Part shown: in pieces, positions 35,271 through 44,888 of the stretch
Layout: each line of letters begins with the position of its first letter
Position numbering within the stretch: position 1 is the stretch's first letter
Source of the DNA: Posidonia oceanica
Lineage: Eukaryota; Streptophyta; Magnoliopsida; Alismatales; Posidoniaceae
Assembly: GCA_037176725.1 (NCBI GenBank)
Contig: JAZBRS010000026.1
Span: forward strand, 54,662,501 to 54,726,500
Reading direction: 5' to 3'
Length of the DNA stretch: 64,000 bases
Translations under genes and position numbers: made by a program
The notes under the pieces: generated by a model
Database searches by the model: none
What the model saw: only the letters and a program-made list of their open reading frames with translations
Told to the model about the DNA's origin: nothing

Positions 35271-35887
35271 GGCAGTGATGCTTACTGCCTGGAGTTCTCG
35301 CAAGCCAGGTTTCGACCGGTTCAGAACACAGACAGCGTTGCTGAGCACTTAGACTGCACGTTTACTTTCCTGCATTGCATCCCACCACTTAGAGCACACC
35401 TATGAGCATTCATTCAAGCATTCATTGGCCTTTAGGCATTCAAACCTACATTTCCCTGCGCATGCGAGCGTAAGCCTAGAAAGACCGATTCTCGGGCGTG
35501 TCGGGGGTGCCTAACACCTTCCCCGCACGTAACAGGAGTCCTTGCCTAGTCTTTTGGCCCGTAATGACCCTATTGCCCTTATCCCAGGCATGAGTCATAT
35601 CATTTGCATTTGTTTTCTTTTGCATTGCTTTGCATTACATCTTTTGCTTGGTTTTGTGTGTTAACTCAAGCATTTCCCCCTGTTTTCCTTGTCTCCCGAT
35701 AATAGACATGGTGGCGACTCTGAATTGTCTTATCTTATTCTTTTCTTATCTTTTCTCCCTTGTTTTAAGTGTTTGCGAGTTGAGCCTTCCTCCTCGGACA
35801 TAGCCGCTTATAGTGAGCCTGATTCCGATCGGTGCACGCGAGCTTCTAGCAGTGTGCATGGACGATCTGAACACTGGGATTACTACA

Positions 35888-35892
35888 GCGCG
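35888..35892. repeat. target-site duplication of element F, right copy
   Basis: GCGCG, identical to 8651-8655. Confidence 0.85.
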
Positions 35893-36377
35893 TATTGGTC
35901 AGTTTCCAGACAGTGGACAGAACACCTGTTTGTCGCCTTGTTTTCCTCTCGCTTAACTTGTTTACCCATGTTTAAGCTTTCCTAACATGTTTATCATTGC
36001 ATCATAGCATATTAGCTCTAATCATCCATGTTTAGCATTTATCACTTAACTTAGCATGTTATAAATGGCATCTAAGCAAGTAAAGCATGTAGATTAGGCT
36101 TTATCGCTTCTGCTTCATTTCTCTTTGCATGTCGCATGTCGCTTTGCATTGCATGGTTTTATCCAACGTTTTGTTTCTTGTCTGCATTACATTAAGGGCA
36201 GTGATGCTTACTGTCTGGAGTTCTTATGAACCAGGGCACGCCTGGTTCAGAACACTGGTAGCACTGTTGAGCACATAGACTGCACGTTTAATTTCCATCA
36301 CACATCTTAGCACCTTGAGCATGTAATTAAGCATTCATGGCATTTATGCATTTAAAGTGTGCACCTTCCTGCATATG
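35893..36377 (+). mobile_element. right part of old LTR G
   Basis: Diverged LTR sequence in the plus orientation. The stretch 36190-36360 matches 13946-14130 of LTR F by eye ('gggcagtgatgcttactg', 'gactgcacgttta', 'gagcat'). It continues the G fragment that ends at 8655 and is cut off by element B at 36378. No gene. Confidence 0.6.
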
Positions 36378-36555
36378 TGTAACCATCTCTCAAGTACGAC
36401 GCGGGGGTCGCTGCCAAAGTTCGCTGACGCCTGGCTGGAGAGAAAGAAGGCCACAGTTGCTGGTGTGTCCAAGGAGAGTTCGACTCGAGAAAAAAAAACA
36501 CCAATAAAATGATAAGTGACGATAAAAAGAAAAAAGAATGAGGTCAAGTCTGATT

Positions 36556-36573
36556 TCCCCGACGGAGTGGCCA
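36556..36573 (-). repeat. primer-binding-site-like sequence embedded in LTR B
   Basis: TCCCCGACGGAGTGGCCA on the plus strand is a decayed reverse complement of the tRNA-Arg-type site. LTR-tail termini occur on both sides: TGCAACCATCTCTC at 36580 and TGTAACCATCTCTC at 36378, 202 bases apart. Confidence 0.6.
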
Positions 36574-37399
36574 CTCTACTGCAACCATCTCTCGTATACA
36601 ATGCGGGGGCCACTGCCAAAGCTCGTAGACACCCGGCCGAAGAGAAAGAGGGCCACAATTAATGGTGTATCCGAGGAGAGTTCGACTCGAGGGGAAAAAA
36701 CACCAATAAACGACGAAATCAGCGAATAAAGTAAACAATGCAAGAAGGGGAGTCACCACCTAGTCTAATTGAGGAAAGCCGGAAGACGAGGAAAACCGGA
36801 AGTAAATTAACAAAACAAAAGAAAACCGATGTGGATCCATGCAAAACTGATGCGACACTGGGTCATTGCAGTCCAAAGATGGGTAAGGATTCCTGTTACG
36901 CGCAGGGAAGGTATTAGGCACCCCCGACACGCCCAAGGAGCGATCTTTTCTAACGTCATTCCACTCATAGTGTGGCTTAATGTAGGCCGAAGGCCAATGT
37001 ATGTATGCTTGCTAGCAAAAGGAAACATGCCATGATAGGTGCAAAGGCGAGAGAAAAAGAGCTCAAATGAACATTGCTCAATGCTAAAAGAACTCAGAGA
37101 AGTAGCTACACAGCTAGAATATAAGCATGCAAGAGAAAGTAAATGCAAGAGTATAAGGCTCAAATAAATATGCATAAATGTTAAATGAAACCAGAGAAAC
37201 GACAATGCAATGTTGGAATGTAAGCAAATATAATAGAAAGGCAATGCAAGAAGACAAGGTTCAAATAAACATGCACAAATGTTAAATGAAACTAGAGAAG
37301 TAGCTACACAAAGCTAGAATATAATCATGCATAAAGGAGAGTTAAAGCAGGAGGTGGGAGGCCCTGTCCACATCTATAGAGGCTACTGTTAAAAATGTG

Positions 37400-37861
37400 A
37401 GAGGTCCACGTGGGACCTCTACGCGGGAACAGTCCACTTGTCCAGTGGAAAGTCATGGCCAAATGGGAGGCCTTCCTCAATTCGATTCAGTATGGAACCG
37501 GTTGAATGATGAGGAGGGGGTATCCAAGAACAATAATATGCAATAATATCAAAGAAATAGGCATAAACAAAGGTCGGAAAAGGGCTGGGAACTCTGCCCA
37601 ATATCACAGTAAAAAACGCGAGAGGTCCACATGGGACCTCGGCGTGAGACCGGTCTGTTCTGATAGAGCTCCTTCAACTCCAAATTCTGGGCCCGATACT
37701 AAATGGAATGCAATGAATTCAGTTGGGATAGCAAGGTGGTACATCCAGTATGGCATGCATGCAGTAATGTGTAAGAAACAAACATAAACAAGGGTCGAAA
37801 AAGGGCTGGGTGCTCTGCCCAATATCACAGTCCAAAACGCAGGAGGTCCATGCGGGACCTC
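37400..37861. promoter_or_regulatory. three spaced palindromic sites in LTR B
   Basis: GAGGTCCACGTGGGACCTC at 37401-37419 and variants at 37621-37640 and 37842-37861. They lie in a degenerate tandem unit of about 220-230 bases also carrying GGGCCCGATACTAAATGGAA. They correspond to the sites in LTR A. G-box and TCP-like cores suggest transcription control; this is inference. Confidence 0.4.
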
Positions 37862-39222
37862 GGCGCAAGACCGGTCCATTCAGATAGAGCTCCTTCATTG
37901 CCGGATTCCGGGCCCGATACTAAATGGAATGCAATGAAATCAGTTAGGGAAGCAAGGTGGTGTGTCCAGCTTCCCAACCAAGGTGTAAACACATGACGGC
38001 ACCGCCCCGGATCGTCCCGTCCACCTCAGCAGTAATGCACCGACGATCGCACGTCTCCGCCGACCATAGAGGAGGCTTGGAGGGCGCAACCGGCCGTGGA
38101 CGCACTAAGGAGAGTTGGGGGGACGATGCCGGAGCCTCTGGGCAATAGATCGGAGCGGCTATATGCGCGACGACACGAGGCCGCACGCGAGCCGAGGACC
38201 CATCGCCGGAGACGGCGAAGAAAGCTAAAAACTGGCAATTAACTTTGCTAAAAAGGTAAATGAGCGATAAGTAAATGAACACACAATACAAGGCAACAAT
38301 ATAAACAAACAGGAAGCAAATGGATCGCCCATGGACTCACTGTGGACTTGTCTTCTCCGGCGAAGGCGTTGCTTCCGGCAAGCAGTGGGACGAGGGCTGC
38401 AAGGTCACTACAGGGGGTCTGGAGCGACGGGAAGCTCACTCACTCTCTCTAGAAGTCTAGGGGAAGGTTCTGGGAGTGGCGGAACTCGGATGGGTGCTCG
38501 ACGGCGATGGGATTCGCCGGAGTTGGGTTCCTTCGATCTCAAATGTGAGACGAAGGTGTTCGGGGCTCAGGGATGCTCGGGAGAACGCTCGGGATGCTAG
38601 GGAGGCTAGAGAATTCAGTTGGCAAGGGAGAGAGTTGGAGGAGCAACGAGGGGCTCGCTTTATAGGCTGCTGGAATCGATGCCGGCCGTCGACGTGGATC
38701 TAGGTTTGAATCGGGTGGGCTGGATGCAAGCCGAAGATTGGTAGATGGGAATGGTCGAAATGGAGGGTCGGATGTTCCAAGAATCCGGGGGCACAGACTC
38801 AGATGGGTGGGAGCCAATGGTGAGCGAGGAAAAGGTGGCCCAAGGTGACTGGACTGCCTGATTTTCGCCGCTGACACAGGACAAAACGCGAGAGCTCCAC
38901 GCGAGTGTTAGTCTGTCAGTTTTCGCCACTGACACAGGACAAAACGAGAGAGCTCCACGCGAGAGCTCAACGCGAGAGTCATCCTGTCAGTACTGCTGCC
39001 CTAGTTTCTGAGCCTATTCCTCTGGTTCGTAGACCATCGAGGGCTATGGTTTTATAGTATTTGTGGTGTTTGATGTATTGGAGTATGATTGGTGCAGTTT
39101 TGCGAGTCTGGGCTGGTTTGGATCTAGGTTTGGGGTCTGATGAAATGCTAGGATCCGCCTCGATCGCGCGCGCTTCTCAGAGTAAATAGCCGTCACTCGA
39201 CTTCCAGATTTGGGTGTCTACA

Positions 39223-39238
39223 GATGCCCCTCCCTGAG
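39223..39238 (-). promoter_or_regulatory. polypurine tract of element B
   Basis: The minus strand reads CTCAGGGAGGGGCATC directly upstream of the LTR start, identical to that of element C. Confidence 0.75.
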
Positions 39239-40060
39239 CTAGGTCAAGCGTAGCGAGACCGTGGCTCAGGGTTGACAAGGACACCCTGCCTGGAGTCAGC
39301 GGGAGAAATGTTGCTATAAGCGTGAGTCACTTATTAAGCGGATGCACCGAAAAAGTCGTGATTCGTTGCCACAATGCAAATGCGAATGCCAACGCGAATG
39401 CAAATGCCAATGCAAAATGCAAAAGTTAGGATGCAAAGTTAGTGTTAGTCTTGAAATGCTGATGGTGTGCTGGCGCATGCTGAGCAGTGCACGACTAAGA
39501 CGCGGGGGTACCATTCGTCGAGCATTGCTCTAAGTGAAGGCCATGCAGATGCTGTGCGCTGAGCAGTGTACAGCTCAGACGCAAGGTGCCATTCACCGAG
39601 TATTGTCTAAGCGAGGGCGATGCAGTGTACGTAAATGATGTAAATGAGAAGCAATGCACGATGAGTTGATGGACTCATCACCGGATAGTTCAGGTTATCG
39701 GCCCGAGAGGAAAAAGCGACGACCTAGGACAACCGAAAAAGATGCCCCTGGTATCGAGTAAACGATACCAGGGGGCAGCCGAGGTGTTCCTGGCATCAAA
39801 AGAGGGGTGCTAGACAGCTATGACAGGAGCCAACCAAGCAATTAAAGGCTGCCAGTCCGAAGAAGGGAAAGATCCCTCAAGACAGCGGAAAAAAAAAAGA
39901 TGCCACTGGTATCGGGAAACGATGCCAGGGGGCAGCAAAAGCACTCCAGACATTGTGACGGGTGTCGGCTGAACAGTTAGGGATGCTAGCCCGGGCAGAG
40001 AAGCTCCAGACACTTTGACGGATGTCATCCGGGCAGTTAGGGCTGCCAGCCCGAAGAACG
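39239..40060 (-). other. 3' untranslated region of element B
   Basis: No gene. The first 120 bases match the equivalent parts of F and C (GACCTAGCTCAGGG, GTCAACCCTGAGCC, and CGGTGCATCCGCTTAATAAG on the minus strand). ATGCAAATGC phrases follow, then a duplicated hairpin (39744-39776 and a decayed copy near 39900-39935), then a stretch with GGCAGTTAGGG phrases leading into the satellite. Confidence 0.6.
39744..39776 (-). promoter_or_regulatory. conserved 3' hairpin (B copy)
   Basis: GCCCCTGGTATCG, loop AGTAAA, CGATACCAGGGGGC: 13 paired positions. The stem is one pair longer at the loop side than in element C. A second, less perfect copy follows near 39900-39935. Confidence 0.55.
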
Positions 40061-42345
40061 GTTCGTCCTCAACTGAGGAAGCAAGCAGGCAGGACTTCGT
40101 TCGACTGGAATGAAAGCACGCGCGGGAGGCTTGTCCTCGACCGAGGAAGCAAGTAGGCGGGACTCCGTTCGACCAGAACGAAGGCGCGCGAGGGAGGCTT
40201 GTCCTCGACCAAGGAAGCAAGCAGGCAGGACTCCGTCCGACAAGAATGAAGGCACGCGAGGGAGGCCTGTCATCGACCGAGGAACCAAACAGGCGAGACT
40301 CTGTCCGACCGGAACGAAGGCGCACGAGGGAGGCTTGTCCTCGACCGAGGAAGCAAACAGGGAGGACTCTGTCTGACCGGAACGAAGGCGCACGAGGGAG
40401 GCCTGTCCTCGACCAAGGAAGCAAGCAAGCGGGACTCCGTCCGACCAGAACGAAGGTGCATGAGGGAGGCTTGCCCTCGACCAAGGAAGCAAGCAGGTGG
40501 GACTCCATCCGACCGAAACGAAGGCGTGCAAGGGAGGCTTGTCCACGACCGAGGAAGCAAGCAGGCGGGACTCCATCTGATCGGAACGATGGCACACGAG
40601 GGAGGCTTGTCCTTGACCGAGGAAGCAAGCAGGCAGGACTTCGTCCGACCAGAATGAAGGCATGCGAGGGAGGCTTGTCCTCGACTGAGGAAGCAAGTAG
40701 GCGGGACTCCGTCCGACCGGAACAATGGCATGCGAGGGAGGCTTGTCCTCAACCGAGGAAGCAAGCAGGCGGGACTCTGTCTAACCAAAACGATGGCACA
40801 CGAGGGAGGCTTGTCCCCGACCGAGGAAGCAAGCAAGCGGGACTCCGTCCGACCAGAACGAAGGCGCGCAAGGGAGGCTTGTCCTCGACTGAGGAAGCAA
40901 CTAGGCTGGACTCCGTCCGACCGGAACGAAGGCGCGCGAGGGAGGCTTGTCCTTGACCATGGAAGCGAGCAAGTGGGACTTCGTCCGACCGGGACGAAGG
41001 CGCGCAAGGGAGGCTTGTCCTCGACCAAGGAAGCAAGTAGGTGGGACTCCGTCCGACCGGAACAAAGGCGCGCGAGGGAGGCTTGTCCTTGACGGTGGAA
41101 GCAAGCAGGCGGGACTCCGTCCGACTAGAACGAAGGCGCGTGAGGGAGGCTTGTCCTCGATCGAGGAAGCAAGACGGTGGGACTCCGTCCAACCGGAGCG
41201 AAGGCGCACAAAGGAGGCTTGTCCTCGACCAAGGAATGAAGGCACACGAGGGAGGCTTGTCCTCGACCAAGGAAGCGAGTAGGTGGGACTCTGTCCGACC
41301 AGAATGAAGGCACGCGAGGGAGGCTTGTCCTCGACCGAGGAAGCATGCAGGTGGGACTCTGTCCGACCGGAACGAAGGCGCACGAGGGAGGCTTGTCCTC
41401 GACCAAGGAAGCAAACAAGCAGGACTCTGTCCGACCGGAATGAAGGCGCGCGAGGGAGGCTTGTCCTCGACAGAGGAAGTAAGCAGGCGGGACTCCGTCC
41501 GACCGGAACGAAGGTGCATGAGGGAGGCTTGTCCTTGACCAAGGAAGCAAGCAGGTGGGACTCCGTCCGACCGGAATGAAGGCACGCAAAGGAGGCTTGT
41601 CCTCGACTGAGGAAGCAAACAAGCGGGACTCCGTCCGACTGGAATGAAGGCGCACGAGGGTGGCTTGTTCTCGACCGAGAAAGCAAGCAGGCGGGACTCC
41701 GTCCGACCAGAATGAAGGCACGCGAGGGAGGCTTGTCCTCGACTGAGGAATCAAGCAGGCAGGACTCAGTCCGACCGGAACGATGGCACGTGAGGGAGGC
41801 TTGTCCTCGACCGAAGAAGCAAGCAAGCGGGACTCCGTCTGACTGGAAGGATGCCGCACAAGGGAGGCTTGTCACCGATCAAGGAAGCAAGCAGGCGGGA
41901 CTCCGTCCGACCAGAATGAAGGCACACGAGGGAGGTTTGTTTTTGACCGAGGTAGCAAGTAGGCGGGACTCCGTCTGACCGGAACGAAGGTGCGGGAGGG
42001 AGGCTTGTCCTCGACCGAGGAAGCAAGCAGGCGGGACTCCGTCCAATCGGAACGAAGGTGTGCAAGGGAGGCTTGTCCTCGACCGAGGAAGCAAGCAGGC
42101 GGGACTCCGTCTGACCGGAACGAAGGCACACGAGGGAGGCTTATCCTCGACCGAGGAAGCAAGCAGGTGGGACTCTGTTCGACTGGAATGAAGGCGCGTG
42201 AGGGAGGCTTGTCCTCGACCGAGGAAGCAAGCAGGCGGGACTCCGTCCGACCGGAGTGAAGGTGCGCGAGGGAGGTTTGTCCTCGACCGAGGAAGCAAGC
42301 AGGCGGGACTCCGTCCGACCAGAACGAAGGTGCGCGAGAGGGGAA
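40061..42345. repeat. 68-bp satellite array, about 33 copies (element B 3' region)
   Basis: The monomer contains GAGGCTTGTCCTCGACCGAG then GAAGCAAGCAGGCGGGACTC then CGTCCGACCGGAACGAAGGC and a GCGCGAGG end. The period of 68 is measured from GAGGC at 40126 to 40194. CCTCGACCGAGG is a perfect inverted repeat. One irregular short unit lies near 41230. Long ORFs on both strands are by-products of the repeat. The left part lies in the 3' region of B, where F and C carry GATA-type arrays. Confidence 0.92.
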
Positions 42346-43600
42346 ACTGCGACTTCTGCTCTTGTAGGGGCTTCTGTGCGAATCTCTCAGTCTACGATGC
42401 ATGGCAGCTTTGTTCAGCTTGGGATGACTGTGGGATGCTGATATTCTGATCCATCTGCCAATCCTCCTGAAGAGGTTCGGATTGCCTGATATAACTATTG
42501 GGGTCTCTCTGTAATTTGCCCAAATTGCAAGATTTACTGCCTTTCCCGGGCTGTTGCGTCCTGATCAGGTCCTGTGGGGTTTCTTCATGACCACAAAGAA
42601 TCTTACCGAGGCTCTGTTGGAAATTAGAGCCGATTCAACCTTTCTGTAAAAGTTGGGGGCTTATCTGTAATTTCTCTAAATTATGGTGTCTTGTGTCCAT
42701 CTCGGACTGTCATGACCTGACCAAGTCCAGTTCTGATTCCCTTATGACCACAAAGGATCCTGCCAAGGCTTTGTTGGAAACCAAAGTTGATTTGCCATTC
42801 TTGTGAAAACCAGGGGCTTATCTATAATTTTTGCAAGCTGTGATGGAATTGATCTGCAAGCTAACGGATGCTGCTGTTCTGTTGTTTGTCCAGGGCACTT
42901 ATGACGTGATGAGCATTGATGGGCATCTGGCGCACTGCTGTGAGGGCTCTGCCTCGAGTTGTGGCCATCTCTGAGGCTTGTGCAAAAAGTTTGGGACCTA
43001 AGTGCAATTTTTCAAAACTACAAGGTCGCTTTGCAATTTGCTGAATACCATTGTTCTGCAGCCCAACTGTAGGTACTCATGATGTGACGAGCGTCATCGA
43101 ACATCGGTGCCAGGGCTTTGCCATGATGTGGTAATCATTTCTGCTGTCTGCGCAAAATCTAGGGACCTATATGCAATTTTTAGAGAACTGTGGGGCTACC
43201 TCGCAATTTTCTGAATACTCTGTGGGACCCTTTGGTGATGTCCACCTATGCTGGTTTCTATGTCAACTTTGTCAGATTGGGGGATTTCTGATTGATTTGC
43301 TCCGAAGTCAATGTGTGACTGCAAATTTTCTAGGTAAATTGCACTTTAGCCCTTGAAGAAATTTGCTAGGAATGCCAAAGATTTTAAAATCCGGTGGGTC
43401 CCACCAGGGCAACTGCTTGCAACTACTCTGTGGTGAGGATGCACTATTTCACCTAATTTGCCAAAGTTTCTGATTGCATTTACAACTTACATGCTCTATT
43501 CATTTATTTTTTCTTTGCCTAAGGTTGGATTTTTTTTTTTCAAAAACAAACCCTACCTATGCCCTGGACTTCTCATTCTTCTCTTCTTCCTCCACCCTCA
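42346..43600 (+). repeat. non-coding stretch with degenerate 170-base tandem units
   Basis: No supported gene. Two pairs of degenerate tandem units are seen: 42480-42830 (phrases 'atgaccacaaag', 'gggcttatct') and 42960-43240 (phrases 'gggacctatatgcaattttt', 'gctgaataccattg'). The GGGACC..TGCAATTTT phrase resembles the LTR lattice of F in reverse complement. It could be an old LTR or an upstream intron of gene D. Confidence 0.4.
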
Positions 43601-44850
43601 TAGCAAGTGGTCGTCGTCCTCCTCTCCTCTTCCTGCGCTTGGCGGCGGAGTGGTGTCATCGGCGGTGCGGAGGAGCGACGGCGTGGGAGGCACAAAGGTG
43701 GGCGGCAGCTCTCCGTGGCAACCTTCCACGAGCATGGGACGGGTGACCAGGGCTTCGATCAACCTCTGGCGGCGGGTAGGACTTCCGGCGACGTCAAACA
43801 TGGTATGCCCTGCCCCATTTTTGTTTTGTTGTTTTTTTTTGTTTTGTATGCCTTCCCCTTCTCTTCCCTTCTTCTAGGACGTCACCGGACAAAAGGGGCG
43901 TCGCTGGCGATAGGTGCTATGATGGGTGCTTGCCGGTTGGGGCACTCGGCACGGCTGTGCAGGTTGCGACCTGGTGCGCTCAGCACGGTTGTGTGGGCTG
44001 GAGCGACTGTCGATGGTGCAGGCCAGCGGTTTGCGCGAAGGTCTGCGGTTGCACGCTCAGCATGGTTGCGCGGGCTGTGGCCTGGTACGCTCTACACGGT
44101 TGCGCGGGCTGGAGCGATTGTCGGGAGTGCTGGCCGGTGGTTTGTGCGGAGGTCTGCGGTTGTGCGCTCGGCACAGCTGCATGGGCTACGGCCTGGTGCA
44201 CTCCGCACGGCTGCGTGGTGGCGCATGCCGGGAGTGCTCGGCACGGCTGGGCGGTGGCGCATGCCTGGAGCGCTCGGCACGGCTGGGGCTCCCCATTTGC
44301 ATTTTCTTTTCTCTTTTTTATTGTTCAAACTGCCATATGAATGCCATAAATGCCTATGCTGCTTCTGATTTTTTGGCTGCTTGTTTTTCTTTTGCCATGC
44401 TTGACATACTATGCTTGATTCATCTCCATGATAAAGGCTGATTTCTTTGATTTCTGCTGATATTTGCCATGCTTGTTTTCTCATTTACTGATTCCCACAA
44501 CAGATTTGCAATTTCTGGCTTGAGCTAATGTGCCATGAGCCTGTTTGAATATGCATGATCAAATCTAGCACTGCTCCTCTGATTTTGTTTGCAAGCTATG
44601 CCTTGTATTCTTGTTAGGCTTAATGATGCTTTGTTTGGCTGTATTTTAAATACCAGTATTTGCCCGAATACATGATAAAGATGAATTTGCATTGCTATTT
44701 GCTTGATCTGCATGGGTAAAGCGGGGTTGTACCTGTGATTTTCCTTTTAGTACGCCTGCTGTTTGCCTTTGTGTATGTATTATTTTGCCTATGTTTTGGC
44801 ATGGCTCTGTAAAATAAATGTTGTTTGTATTTTTTTCTTGCATTTAGAAT
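43601..44850 (+). other. GC-rich block with tandem repeats upstream of gene D
   Basis: GC-rich 43601-43800, with a donor-like ATG|GTATGCC at about 43801 and an acceptor-like TTCTTCTAG at about 43878. Then 43920-44290 holds degenerate repeats of about 36-40 bases (GCTCGGCACGGCTG) grouped in roughly 120-base units. T-rich sequence with TTTGCATG phrases follows. It may be the 5' untranslated part of gene D or an LTR-like block; no protein is convincing. Confidence 0.4.
43920..44290 (+). repeat. GCTCGGCACGGCTG-type GC-rich repeats
   Basis: Degenerate short repeats, with two clear neighbours near the end ('gcgcatgccgggagtgctcg' and 'gcgcatgcctggagcgctcg', 36 bases apart). They create open frames on several frames that are not supported as genes. 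Confidence 0.7.
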
Positions 44851-44888
44851 ATGATTCGCTCTGAACCTCCCAACTTTTGGCTTTTCAG

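Larger units (their letters stand above)
8656..35887 (+). mobile_element. complete Tat/Ogre-type LTR retrotransposon F (27.2 kb)
   Basis: Two direct LTRs (8656-14575 and 30069-35887) start TGTTGACAC and end ACTACA. They are flanked by a 5-bp duplication GCGCG. The primer-binding site and polypurine tract are in the expected places. The order is LTR, leader, gag, protease, RT, RNase H, second RNase H, integrase, spacer, third ORF, 3' arrays, LTR. The large size, huge LTRs, tRNA-Arg-type primer site, DNGS protease and dual RNase H fit the Tat lineage and Ogre in particular. All major genes carry nonsense or frameshift changes, so it is not autonomous now. Confidence 0.9.
30069..35887 (+). mobile_element. 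3' LTR of element F
   Basis: LTR of 5,819 bp with the same block order as the 5' LTR, from TGTTGACACCCC to ACTACA. It is 101 bp shorter than the 5' LTR, mostly because the 30-bp array has about three fewer units. A primer-site-like core TGGCGACTCTG is kept near 35711, inside the LTR. Confidence 0.9.
36378..39222 (-). mobile_element. 3' LTR of element B
   Basis: LTR of about 2.85 kb on the minus strand, from TGTAGACACCC (39222) to GGTTACA (36378). A polypurine tract lies just before it on the minus strand, which makes it a 3' LTR. It has the same architecture as LTR A: palindromic GGTCCAC sites at 37400-37419, 37621-37640 and 37842-37861, a GC-rich block (37980-38660) and CGCGAGAGCTC repeats near the U3 end (38885-38990). 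It contains an embedded primer-site-like sequence (36556-36573). Confidence 0.7.

Noticed and set aside
40270..42402. Ser/Arg-rich frames up to 324 codons on both strands
   Set aside because: By-products of the 68-bp satellite; three monomers make 204 bases, so the protein repeats every 68 residues. No start context or conserved partner.
43607..44441. Frames of 130-253 codons in the GCTCGGCACGG repeats
   Set aside because: Frames arise from GC-rich short repeats and are open on several frames; no domain is recognised.
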